Shown: positions 23,212 through 34,340, counted from the stretch's first letter. The stretch: DNA of 64,000 bases from Rhodamnia argentea (GCF_020921035.1 NC_063151.1:22140934-22204933); one strand, 5' to 3'. Notes: generated by a model not told the origin, from the sequence alone. Numbers and translations are program-made.

Positions 23212-23396
23212 AACAATCCTAAACTGGGGGTGCGATCATACCAGCACTAATGCATCGGATCCCATCAGAACTCCGAAGTTAAGAGTGCTTGGGCGAGAGT
23301 AGTACTAGGATGGGTGACCTCCTGGGAAATCGTCGTGTTGCGCCTCTCATTTTCGTTTTCCTCACCAAAAAAAAAAAAAAAACAATCCTAAACTGG
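23212..23396 (+). mobile_element. 5S rRNA retroinsertion with poly(A) and 16-bp target duplication
   Basis: The direct repeat AACAATCCTAAACTGG lies at 23212-23227 and again at 23381-23396. Between the copies are a full-length 5S rRNA sequence starting at the first base after the repeat (23228), about 19 further bases (CATTTTCGTTTTCCTCACC) and a run of 16 A (23367-23382; the last two overlap the repeat). This is the pattern of target-primed reverse transcription by LINE machinery. The extra bases include two TTTT runs, normally pol III stops, so the copied RNA seems to have read through them. It lies inside a family B MITE. Confidence 0.85.
23228..23347 (+). rRNA. 5S rRNA sequence, isolated retrocopy
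   Basis: The 120 bases run from GGGTGCGATCATACCAGCAC to GTCGTGTTGCGCCTCT, matching the plant 5S rRNA throughout with only a few substitutions (for example GTTAAGAGTGC where plants usually have GTTAAGCGTGC, and GGGAAATCGTC for the usual GGGAAGTCCTC). The internal promoter region is largely kept, so transcription by pol III is possible. However, it is a single copy inside a transposon, with a poly(A) tail and target duplication, not part of a 5S array, so it is most probably a retropseudogene. Confidence 0.88.
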
Positions 23397-23832
23397 TATA
23401 CCCGTGATAAATTTACTCCAAACTAATTTTTTTACCATAAAAAATCCTAAACCGGCATACTTATGATAAATTTACCCCAAACTAATTTTTTTTACCATGA
23501 AAAATTTCAAATTGATACATACGTGACAAATTTACCCTTCATTAACTTAAGTTAATATCATGAAAAATTTCAAATTGATACTTCTATGAACAGAGGGTAA
23601 AAATCCTAAAGTGGTACACCCATGAACCGCCACATTCCATCTAACTCTGCAATTTGATGGTTAAATTTAACGAACACTAATGGAAGGTAAATTTGTCACA
23701 TGTGTACCAATTTGAGGTAAATTTTTCATGAGTGTACCAATTTGATGTTTTTTGTGGTTAAAAAATAGTTTGGAATAAATTGTCACAAGTGTACCGGTTT
23801 AGGATTTTTCATGGTATTAATCCTTTAATATA

Positions 23833-25345
23833 TTAATTTTGTAAACTGATCTTAGTACGGCTTTACTCTCCTCCCCCAAGCTTGACAACTCTCAAGCACT
23901 GCCCTTTTGCATTAAAAAAAAAAAAAAGACTTGACGTGGTTGAGGTTTAGCAAATGAATAATTAACTTAATTAGCATCTTAAATGGAGTCGAGAGTGCCA
24001 AATCATATAAACATTTGGCGGAAAAAGTGGGGGAATAAGTGGCATCTCATTCTGCCCATGAAATAGAAAATGTGTGCACCATGTTTTCAAATGTCTGAAC
24101 AAGTTAAACTTTGATTAATTATGGGAGACATGTCTTATGTAAAAGATACTTTTTGATATGTGATAGATGATCTTAACTTATCGATCAATTCAAAACACGA
24201 ACTAAACATCCGTGTGCGGGCTTTAAGACTGGCATGTCGCCCTCAGTTGATAACAAAATTCACAGACGTTGATGACAAGGATCAGAGCAAACAAAATTCA
24301 TCTCGTCAAACGTCTGGTTCTTCGCGCCAAATGTTCAACAAATCACAAAAGATGAAATGGGCGTTAATTTTCCAGGAGACCTCCAAAGAGTTGATTCCGG
24401 AACATTTATCAAAAATGATCCCAAACCTATTCAATTGTGCCAATTCAATCATAAACCTTTTTTTTGCCAATTGACTACTAAACCTTTTAGAATTGTGTCA
24501 ATTCGGTTCATTTGGTCAACCGATCTCGACATGACAAATTTTTAATAATATTTTATTTATATTTTTAATACTTTTTCTTTGTCTTTTTTTTTTTGCTTTT
24601 GTTTTTGTTAGGGCCGGACACTTCTGCCGACCCTTGCCCATTGGCCGACAAGGGCTATGACACCAAAAAAAAAAAGGACAAAAAAATTATCAAAAGAATA
24701 ATTAATAATTCAAAAATTATTAAAATAGTATTATCACCACATCAGTATCGGCTAGCTAAATGGATTGACTTGGCACAATTGTAAAATTTAGGACTAAATA
24801 AGCCAAAAAATTAAAATTGAATTGATACAATTACAATAGGTTTAGAAATTTTTTGATAATTTTTCCAAAGAATTATAATTAAACAGGTGAAATGTATTAT
24901 CTATCTCGACTTTTTTTAATATCCTTGGACGCTACTCACATCAAAGTTCAATGACCAAATAAACTTTTGGGTGGGTTGGTTGTCAGCAGGAACAACTAAG
25001 GTTGAATAAACTGATTGAGAGCGAAGTCAAAATTTACCGGTAAGTTTCCAAAAACTTAAATTGCAGTATACCCTATAGCAAAGTTTGATAAATGTAAAAA
25101 CACTAAATCACAGTATAGACGAGTTTCATGACCGATGGCAGCATACATAGTTTGTCTCTAGAAAAACAAAAAGAATGTCAGAAACTGTAAAAGCGATAAC
25201 TGCATCCATTAGACATTCATTAAATAAGATCATGCTGTCAGGACATAGCATGCGCAATTTGCTTCGATAAAAATTCACTCTTAAAGCTGAAAATACCAGT
25301 CAGCTGCTAATTAAGAAAAAGGCAATGATATCTATCAACAATCCA
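23833..25345 (+). repeat. BTB 3'-flank module, copy R4
   Basis: Copy of the duplicated flank, from TTAATTTTGTAAACTGATCTTAG to ATCTATCAACAATCCAGG. In copies R5 and R6 the corresponding end leads straight into a BTB second exon (compare 29410 and 35935), but here a LINE fragment follows. A family A element interrupts the module at 24409-24864. Small open frames here have no recognisable product. Confidence 0.6.
24403..24864. mobile_element. Inverted-repeat MITE, family A
   Basis: Left end GGAACATTTATCAAAAATG and right end TTTTTTGATAATTTTTCC are inverted repeats. Both arms carry the family A CCTAAACCTATT and CAATTGACTACTAAACC phrases, and the core (24600-24660) is GC-rich. It interrupts flank R4: the other copies read continuously across this point (compare 35400-35425). 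The target duplication is not clear. Confidence 0.6.
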
Positions 25346-25349
25346 GGAA

Positions 25350-27285
25350 GAAAATTAATCTGAGAGTGGCCCGTTGTTGACTACAAAGCTTACAGGTATC
25401 TTCTTCCATAAGTTCGATTTCTCTTGAATAAGTTCGATTTCGTTGGTAATGCATTCGGACATATTTTCCATAAGAAAAGCTTAATTTTTGGAGTGGTGTT
25501 GGCGCTCCAAATCTTTTTCCAGAGTCCCCAAGGGGTCTGATAGGAGGATGAAGCCGAGGATCGGCACTGCTTTTCGTTTTCCTCCCTGCATCTGTTATAT
25601 CCACTTTTCACTGTGTATACCCCAGACTTTATGTTTGTCCTGACTAGTTTGTCTTCCTGTTCTTGTGTATTCAATGGAGTCGCCGGAATTTCATTTTTCA
25701 GTTCTTCGTCAAACAGTTCATTCAGAGCTGGTATCTTCCAAGTTGAGTTATCCCTATTAATCAGTTCCGCCACTCTCTGAGGCTCATCTCTGTTAGCAGG
25801 GCTGCCAATCACTCATTTGGAAATCCACTTATCTTCTCTAATTCTGATGTTTTCCCTGTTTCCGACCGACCACATGACGGAAGCCTTAATAGTTTCTCTG
25901 CCTATAAGAAGGCTTTGCCGACACCAAGATGGTTGAGTTCCCTCACTAGTTCTCCAAAAGTCACAGTTCGGGAAGTAGAGTCCTTTCAAGACCTGGCACC
26001 ATAATGAGGAAGGGCCCTGTGCCAACCGCCAAGCCTGCTTTCCCAGCATTGCTCTATTGAAAGTTACCAAATCTCTAAGGCCTAATCCGCCATTATCCTT
26101 TCTGAGTTTAAGAAATTCTCATTTCCTCCAATGCAACCCCTTTCTATTCTCGCTAATTTTTCACCAAAACTCAGCAACTTTTTGTTCATTACTTCGGCAA
26201 ATGGACATGAGGATCTTGAAAATTGACATTGCATATTGTGGTAGTGCTTCTTGCACCACTGCTTTTACAAGAATTTCTTTTCCAGCCTTTGACATTAAAC
26301 GTTTCTTCCAACCTTCCAACTTCATGTTAACTCGTGACAAAATCCAAGCGAACATTTGTTTCTTGGACTCACCCCAATCCGAAGGTATCCCCAAATATTT
26401 ACCTGTTTTAACAATTTCTGGGACACGAAGTTCTGTTAGCATGTTGTGCTTGAGTCTTTGAGGACACTCTTTGCTAAAGAAGATGCCCGACTTGTTCAGA
26501 TTTATGGTCTGGCCGGATGCGTAGCAATATTGGTTCAAAACCTCTGGCACGTTTTGACATTCCTTTATGGTCCCATCAAGGAAGAAAATAGAGTTGTCTG
26601 CGAACATTAAGTGTGACAAAGTAGGACATGATCTCTTTAGTTATATTCCTTTTATGTCTCCCTGCTCCGGAGCCTTTCTCATCATACAGGATAGAACATT
26701 AACCACTAAGATGAAAAGATATGGGAAAGAAGGTCACCTTGACAAAGACCTCGAGAGGGCTGGAAAAAGGGGATTGGTTCTCCATTAAATTTTACGCTAA
26801 AAGAGACAGTAGTTACATTGCATTACCTATTGGACCAACTTAGCACTAAAACCCATATTTAGCAAACATGATTCCAAGAAATCCCACTCCACTCAATCGT
26901 ATGCTTTTTGCATGTCCAACTTGAGTACAGCTTGGAACTTTGTTTTCGTTTTCGGATTCTGAGTTGGTGAAGCACTTCCTGGACAATCTTGATATTATCC
27001 TAGATTTGTCTTCCACTAACAAATGCGCTTTGCTCCACTGAGATCAAATCTTGTAGGCATGGTTTCAGTCCATTTGCTAGGATCTTTGATATTATTTTGT
27101 ATGCAAAGTTGCACAAGCTGATTGGAGCTTGGGGATGAGAGTGATATGTGTTTTATTCAACCTCGGGTCAAGCATCCCTGAATTAAAGAAATTCTGAGAT
27201 GAAATGCTTGAGAACCTCCCAATTGTGATGGTAGAACAGCCCATTCAAGCCGTCCGGTCCTGGTGCTTTGGTAGAACCCAATTGG
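25350..27285 (-). mobile_element. L1-type LINE fragment: reverse transcriptase and zf-RVT
   Basis: On the minus strand, from 27285 downward, the sequence shows reverse-transcriptase blocks in order: GSTKAPGPDGLN near 27280, SGRQI near 27010, LKLDMQKAYD near 26930, then FADNS (the FADD-box position) near 26605, GKYLGIP, EGWKKRLMSKAGKEIL, and LGKQAWRL near 26040. A zf-RVT-like tail follows, with GVYTVKSGY near 25620 and CKLCSQQRATL near 25380. It encoded the polymerase of a non-LTR retrotransposon. It is broken: the frame changes near 26070 and 25810, a stop follows QKAYD, and Asn replaces the second catalytic Asp. The endonuclease, ORF1 and poly(A) tail are absent, so both ends are truncated. 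It occupies the place where a BTB second exon stands in sister modules. Confidence 0.85.
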
Positions 27286-27304
27286 ATGTGTCATCGACTC
27301 GTTA

Positions 27305-28114
27305 GTTATATGAAGGGGAAAGTATAAAAAGAAGTCCTAGACATATTGCACTGGTACCAATTCAATCATAAATCTTGACCAATTTAGTCCAAAACCTTTT
27401 TACGTTAGTACAAATTCAGTCCATCCGATCAATTTTGGCCGGAAATCGCTGACATGGACGCCGGCGGTGCCACATAGGACCACGAAAGCTGACGTAGACA
27501 TTTTTTAGTAATATTTTCTTAAAAAATTTCATTTTAAAAAAAGAAAAAAAATCAAAAATAACTAAAAAAGGATAAAAATAAAAAATAATAATTTATAACG
27601 TATGCTTTGGCCGGCCAAAGCCAAGTTTTAGCAGGTTGTAATCCTAAAACTGATTTATAATTTAATTAGAATTCTGTTGTTACTTTTCCAAAAATATTGA
27701 ATTTTTCCCATCCTGGTGATTCAATAAATGTTGATAAGTATTAAAAAAATTGTTGGTAAAAATAAAGGCCACTATGCTTTCCTCTTTTTTTTTTTGGTCA
27801 GAAAACTTGGCCGGCCAAAGCAAATGTTAAAAAGAATATGTTATAAATTATTTTTTTCATTTTTAAAAAATGAGAAAATATAATTAATTTTTTTAAAGAA
27901 AATATTATTAAAAAATGTCCACATTAGCGCCGATTGTCCTATGTGGCACCACCGATGTCCACGTCAGCGATTTCCGGCCAAATTGACTAGATGGTCTGAA
28001 TTAGTACTAATACAAAAAATTTTAAGACTAAATTGGTCAAATTAAAAGGCTTAAGAATGAATTGGTACCATTGCAATATGTTTAGGGCTTTTTTGGTACT
28101 TTTCCCGTTATATG
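27305..28114. mobile_element. Inverted-repeat MITE, family A, complete, with 8-bp target duplication
   Basis: The element at 27313-28106 (794 bp) is flanked by exact GTTATATG repeats (27305-27312 and 28107-28114). Its inverted arms exceed 200 bp: the left has AAGTCCTAGACATATTGCA and TTTTGGCCGGAAATCGCTGA, the right their complements near 28060 and 27965. Sister flanks at 40690-40720 (minus) and 2430-2460 lack it, showing the empty site. There is no transposase; a hAT-type origin is suggested by the 8-bp duplication, although such long arms also recall MULE elements. Confidence 0.85.
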
Positions 28115-29453
28115 GACATCAATCTTCAATTAAATTTCTGCTCAATCTGGCTCCAAGCAAGAATTATTGACAAGCTGCCATTCATGCAAACAATCGTTAT
28201 TTTTTTTTGGCAAGAAAGAAGAAAAATTATGGGTAAACTTATTCAACTTACATGCACTAGATATTAGGCGATGAAAGTCTATCGGGTGAGTTAATATATC
28301 AATTTTGTAAATCAGTGTTAATATATCTTTACTTAACTCGCCCTAATCTCGAGAATTCTCAAGCGATGCCCTTTAGCATGTTTAAAAAAACAAGATTATT
28401 GTGGTTGAGGGTTTGCAAATGGACTTTTCGAATAAGATTAACTTAATTAACATCTTAAATAGAGTCTAGAGAGCCAAATCATATAGGCATTTGGAGGAAA
28501 AAGAAGGAATACGTCGCATCTCATTCTGCCAATGAAATAGAGAGTGTGGGCAACGCGTTTGAAACTGTTCATATAAGTTAAACTTTGATTAATGAAAGGA
28601 GATGTGTACGATGAATGAGATACCCTTTGACATGTGGTAGATGATCTTAATCTATCGATCCATTCAAAACGCGAACTGAACGTGCATATGCGGACTCTCA
28701 AGAGTTGCATGTCACCCTCATGTTGACAAATTTAAAAAATAGGCCAATTGCCAAATTGCATTTCAAATGGAAAAGCCAATTTTATACGACGGTGACGACC
28801 CAGACTGGAGCAAATAAAATTGATCTCGTTAAAAATCTTGTGCATTCTTCGCACAATTGTTCAAGAAGTTATAAAATATGAAAGGGGCATGGGCGTTAAT
28901 TTCTTAAGACTCCCAAACAGTTGAAATGTATTATCTGTCTTGACTTTTTTGAATGTCTTTTGCACGTCATATGAAAGTTAAATGACCAAATAAATTATTC
29001 GGTTAGTTGGTTATTGGCCATCGAATAAAATGATTGAGCGAAGTCAAAATTTAGCAATATGCTTGTAAAAAATCAAATTGCAATATACCCTAGATGAAAA
29101 TAAGAATATAATTTGATAAACCCAAATGTAAAAACCCTAAACTGCATATAGTCTCTCTCATCCGCAAGCAACCTGAACAATGCTCAAACTTCACCTCAAT
29201 CATAATATAGATGAATATCATGAGCAATTTCAGCATAGATAGTAAAAAGAAAGCATATTGCAACCTGTAAAATCCATTATTACATCCGTCAAGCATTCGC
29301 TGAGTAAGACCAAGCGGCTGTCATGACATTGTGTGTGCACTTTGCTTCAATAAAACTTCGCTGTTCAATTAGACGACACTTCAAATTGCATCCCTGAATA
29401 AGAAAAAGGCAGTGAGATCTATCAAGAACCCAGACAGAAAAGTTATCTGAAAC
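28115..29453 (+). repeat. BTB 3'-flank module, copy R5
   Basis: The most complete copy of the flank: ACATCAATCTTCAATTAAAT at the left, TCTCAAGCGATGCCCTTTAG near 28358, TGGAAAAGCCAATTTTATAC near 28768, and GATCTATCAAGAACCCAG near 29418, ending at the 3' end of BTB copy 4. No gene is seen inside it. Confidence 0.6.
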
Positions 29454-32400
29454 TCAAAATTCCATCACTTGGGAACGAAAAAGCGAAAACTCACCATCTG
29501 ATTTGTTGTTCGGATACAGCTTTGTAATAAATGCTTGGTATATCTCCGTCACAAGGCGTGAGTCCTTTTTAACGAGCTCTGGATATTTAGGATGTTCTGG
29601 GAATTTATACATGTTGTCCATCATTAAGCACAAGGCTGCCTCAAGGAGATGCTTTGCGTTATGCTGGTGCGCAAAGGCATACTTTATGATCGAGTTATTC
29701 CAGTTTAATTTGGATACCAAGATCATCTCACAATATGCTTTGAGGTGCACCACCTGGTACTTTTCGGCCAATACTAGAAGCTCACAAGCCATTTGCTCAT
29801 CGAGCCATGCTTCAACAGAAAGATAGTCGACAAATGCTCGGAGGGCATCACACGACATGTCACTTATCTTAATGGTGCCGCTTTGGCTTTCTTCCATCTC
29901 ATTCTCGAGCATTGCTTTAAATACTGGGGACCGGCTAACCTGATTGTAAATAGAATATCAAAGAGGACTCAACAACGCAATTCTTGCAGTGTGAAAACCC
30001 GGTAATTCGATATGAGATGTTTATGCATGACATCTATGTGAGTCGGAGTTTGCTATATTGAAGGAACTCCGGATATCAATATTATGAGCATGCAAGCAAA
30101 GCATCTGAAACATGTCCTTGCTATCGTTATCAATTACAAACATTATGAAAACTATGTGCGCTCATAAGTCCCCTTATGCCAAGGGGAAGACCAAAACTCA
30201 AGCTTGTGTAATGTTTTGAGTTGATACTCCAATAAAATGTACATGGCAGCAGGCAAAATGCATATCCGGTGGCTCAGCATTCGCTTAATTCAAATCTTGT
30301 GCAAGAGTCATGATGCATGAACTATCTAGAGACTCAATCACTAAACATGTCAATTCACATAGAGATTAACAGTCCACTCAACTCACAAAGCCACATTCCA
30401 GGCAAATAATAGGAACACTTGCAAAATAAAGTTGACAATCTCTTGGATTTAGAAATCCAGTCCAAGCAAACAAATACGTACTTCTAATGCCTGAACAGAT
30501 AAAAGCTAATAAAAAAGTGTCAAGATCAACCTAAGAGAGAGTTTAACATCAGACAGACATAATCTGTTAGTGGAAATGTCTTATATAGGTGCATCTTTAG
30601 CAGCATGGAATTCCAAAAGCAAATGCAACCCCTGTCATCACCATGTATATACGGCCACAAACATGCACAGTGGCAGAACTTTACAGCAAGTCTCTAGATG
30701 AAGAGTCACAGAAGTTCATATGAGTTGATAATGCTGATTATGTACGCTCAACAACTATTTAATCCACCTAAACTTCGGCATCACATCTTCAAAACTCAAG
30801 TAAACTTAAGTTTAAGCTCAAGAAGAGAGAAGACCAAGACCACTCCAAGTAATTATTGAGGCCAGAAGCGAAAGAAGAAAGCGGTCTAACATCCTTTTCT
30901 TAAGGCTGCATCACCGAAAGATTCATCATCGAATGGTTATGTTTAGAGTTCATGGAATGGTAATTTAATCAGGACTTGTCTGAGGCGGAAAGAAGCGATC
31001 TAACAGAACTTATTTGGTAGCAATCTGCTTGACAAAACTAAAGTGGACAAAAGTGCATAAATCTGAGATGAATCACCGTTGTTTCTTTTTTATTAGGTTA
31101 GCTTTTCTCCAGTACACAACAATTAGGATAGTCATAGTGTGAATCATTAATGCGACCCCACACGCTATCCAAGCATCTCCGAAGAGAATCTTGCGGCAAG
31201 TGTGGTCATTTATGACAGGAAGTGTGTTATATTACATCGTAGCCAATTCTAGAGTGGCTGTCTTCTACTTGATATCCTTGTGCACAAGAAAATATGAAGG
31301 CTTTTGCTAATTATGTAAATGACTCAAGAGCAGGAGATAGCTAGAGGACTCCATTCAGCTATAAATTATACTCGTATGACAGCATGAAAGTTCAAGATGC
31401 CAAGCTAGTTAAAGGTGTCGTGCAGACCTCCTCTGAGGCATTGGAAGAACTTAATCATGCAAGCCCTAACTCATTATCATCAAGTAATATTACCTTTGGG
31501 GGCACTCTTTGCTTTCAGACTGAAACTACCACTCTGTCACGAACTTCAAGTGGCAAGGCAAAGAGTTATTGCTGTCAACTAGAAAGCCACAGGTACCACT
31601 GTCTTAGCACACCCATGTCAATGTCGAGTTACCGAATTCTTAGGAACACATAAAACTCATCTTAAAAGTCCAAGTGCCAATTCTCGGTAGGTCTCCCTTC
31701 CTTAAATCTATCTGCACAAACTACCATTACAATGGTCTTTTATCAGTAGTAGTTGTTCAAAGGAATGCCCATAAGGGCCAAACGAAGATAAAACTTCTAA
31801 AGAAATCCTCTATGAGCACTACTCTTTCACTCTCTTATGACTCCTATCTGCCTCAACTAAAATGAAAGATCTGAGAAACCTTAATAGCTCGACCCAGACA
31901 ACTGAATTTCATAACACTCTGACCAACCCCGTTTTCAACCATCTATATCCACTATAAGCTCTCCCAAAAGAGTATCTTTCTTTCCATTTCTAGCTTCATT
32001 TGGGCATCAGTTCACAGACAAGCCTCAACTTTACATAAATCAAGACTACCGAACAAAGGTTCAGCACACACAGGTCATCCACACCTACGTCGTCCAATAA
32101 CTGAAAGAAAACTCATAAAGGAAGTGTTACCGTATCTAATCTATCCCTTCAAGAAGCATTATTCAAAAATTTCTCCATGACCAGACACTCCCACTATTAG
32201 AACTTGGCGCAAGGAACAGAACATTTGAACCCACCCACGAATTAGCTACAAAACTAATCGAAGGTTAATCGTCTCTTCTGAAATTCCCAAATTCAATCGG
32301 AGATCAGAGCAAAAATAAAGGAAAAAAAAAAAGCCAAAATTCAAATCAAAGCAAAACCAGCAACTAAATCAATGAAAGCAATGCTCACCAGAATGGACCT

Positions 32401-32688
32401 GTCGGCTGGCACCAGCATCGACGGTTCTCCATTAGGAACGTCCACGGCAGCGACCAAGACAGCATCGGCGAACCCGGGGCCACGGGCGCCGGACCTCAAG
32501 TAGGCGACCTTGGCCTTCAAGTCCTCGATCTCTCGCTTGAGCTCTTCCACGGTCGCGCTCACCTCCTCGTAGCAATCCTTGCACGTGCCGGCGTCGCCCT
32601 TGACTTGCTCTTCCTCACAGGATATGCACCGCATGGTCTCGGTCTCCTCCGGCTCCGGGTGCTCCTGTCTCGCGCACGGTCGCCGCAT
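29454..32688 (-). CDS. BTB/POZ domain protein (At4g08455-like), copy 4
   Basis: Minus-strand gene: exon 1 is 32688-32389, with a GTGAGC donor, and exon 2 is 29939-29454 after a CAG acceptor, phase 0, about 261 residues. It begins MRRPCARQEHPEPEETET, followed by the cysteine motif (MRCISCEEEQVKGDAGTCKD), the coiled coil (EEVSATVEELKREIEDLKA) and the BTB fold (SPVFKAMLENEMEESQSG, AFVDYLSVEAWLDEQMA, AFAHQHNAKHLLEAALCL). The first exon lacks the residues between RSG and GPGF that other copies have, and PAHKAIL reads PADRSIL, so the conserved BTB His is Asp. The C-terminus has an unrelated end (YPNNKSDGEFSLFRSQVMEF). The frame is open. An upstream in-frame ATG at 32823 would add 45 residues, but the shared start at 32688 is preferred. 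Confidence 0.75.
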
Positions 32689-32859
32689 CTGCTGAGTGGG
32701 AGAGCTAACTCGCCTGCGAAAACCTCCCACTCCTTTTTCTCCCGCTCGGGTTCGGATGCGAGTAAAAACGAGTAAAAAGGAAAGGAAATATAGGATTTTA
32801 AATGAGGCCCGACGTGGACTCATGTTATATGAAAAAAAGATTTAAAGTAGATTTTATTT

Positions 32860-33000
32860 TAAACATAGTTAATGCCGGGAAAAATCTTAAACTGATATAT
32901 ATATGTTATAAATATATTCCAAACTATGCTTTTAATTACAAAAATCCTAAGTTGATACAATTTGATAAATTTACATGCGTACAAATTTAAGATTTTTGGT
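32860..33000. repeat. Family B fragment
   Basis: TTCCAAACTATGC, ATTACAAAAATCCTAAGTTG and TTTAAGATTTTTGGTG are degenerate family B phrases. It separates BTB copy 4 from the degenerate exon 1 at 33118. Confidence 0.4.
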
Positions 33001-33117
33001 GATCAAATCAACCAACATAGCACATCTTAATCATCTCAAATTGTCAAAGCAAATCAACTGAAAAAATTCACTAGGATCATCCTCTGAGTGAGGAACAAAT
33101 CAACTAGAAAAACTCAC

Positions 33118-33400
33118 TAGGATGGGATCTGTGTTGGCATCGGCAGAGCCGACCCCTGCCAACATCGGACTCCAACCTTCGTCGGAATCATCCTCTACGA
33201 CTAGCAATTGTATATCGACAAACTGATTTTGGTCCATCAAGATGGTCAACAGAAACGTCTTGGCCTCCAAGGCCTTCATCTTCTTCCCCGAGCTCTTCAT
33301 GGCAAGCCTTGCAGCACCAGGGCTGGCCCGTGCCGCTCAGCTTCCGGCAAGAGCTGCGGCACAGGGACTCACCCCACGGCTGAGGTCCTCCACCTACCAA
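33118..33400 (-). pseudogene. Diverged first exon of a BTB-family gene
   Basis: On the minus strand one frame reads CRSSCRKLSGTGQPWCCKAC, a paired-cysteine motif like MRCISC...TCKEC of the BTB copies. After a change of frame near 33290 the other reads KMKALEAKTFLLT, FVDIQLLVVEDD and DPIL, matching the coiled coil, the FTDVVLVAAEDG strand and the AIL end of exon 1. A perfect GTGAGT donor follows at 33117-33112, at the same place as in the other copies. The next exon downstream on this strand is the first exon of BTB copy 4, so no second exon is available. It looks like an orphan relic of a more distant family member. Confidence 0.6.
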
Positions 33401-33479
33401 AGCGGACGAGCATTAATCGTTGGTGCATTGTGAGGCAAAGACGGAGACGGAGGTTGCCAATTGAAATGGAAAAGCCCTA

Positions 33480-34340
33480 AATCTTCTTTCAAAACATAAT
33501 AAAGGTACGTTCGAGGTAATTACAATGACGAGTCAGGGCCATGCCTTGCTTGTGGTTTCATGTTTTTTTCTTTTTCCCTTTTAATCTACACTTTCGAGGG
33601 TGTGGTAGTCATGGTCCCATGGACCGCAATGAAACTTCAACACAAGGGACCTCAGATACGTCTTTCTTAGTCATTGAGCTAGATACTGGACTTCATTTTA
33701 CTCTAATCCCTTTCTTTTCATCTGTGTGTTTTTTTTTTTTTTTTTTTTTTTTTTTGTGGCTTTCAGCAATATAAAGACATGATGGTGGCCAAAAATGCTA
33801 GAGATGGGAACGACGGGTACCATCAAAGAATCAAGGCCGACTTCGGCTTTCCCGCCTACTGCGTGCAACCGATCTATCCAAACTTACAATGAAGGTTCTA
33901 AAACTGCCTATCTTAAGCCGATTGCCGACGTCCCTATGGGCTTCCTGAAGTACCACCGTGCATTGAGTCTGTTATAAAATCTCGATAGGAAACATATAGC
34001 TCGTATGGAATAAGATATGTTTTCCTTTTTCATCTTTTGGCTTTTTAGGTGAGGTAGAGCACTCGGGGCAGTTAGCTTTATGAGAGTTACGGACGGGCTA
34101 CAGAATGCTCGATTTTAGACTTTGAGCCATATTTTACTTAGTCCAAGGGTAAATGTACAAGCCCATCACCACGGCCCTCCGATATGCTAGAAGCCAGAAA
34201 ATCTTTCCACGTGAGATGGCAAATACCCAAGACACGAGCTGGCCCTCGCTCATGACATGTTTCAAGCTTGTGACGTGTGAAAAATAGCGTGACCCATATT
34301 CCCGATAGGATTGCATGTAAAACGTTCTATAACACTCAAT
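33480..34340. other. Gene-poor stretch with poly(T) tract
   Basis: I see no gene here. A run of 27 T lies at 33729-33755. Two short open frames (33541-33774 and 33795-33977) resemble no family I know and have no supporting signals. Confidence 0.35.

Larger units (their letters stand above)
23081..23824. mobile_element. Inverted-repeat MITE, family B, with 8-bp target duplication
   Basis: Ends are GGGTTAATATCA on the left and TGGTATTAATCCT on the right, inverted repeats of each other, flanked on both sides by TTAATATA (23073-23080 and 23825-23832). The paralogous flank near 28300 has the same site without an element. Internal phrases such as CCTAAACTGGTACA and GATAAATTTACCCCAAAC alternate in both arms. 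Without the 5S insertion it would be about 575 bp. The 8-bp duplication suggests the hAT superfamily; no transposase is encoded. Confidence 0.8.
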
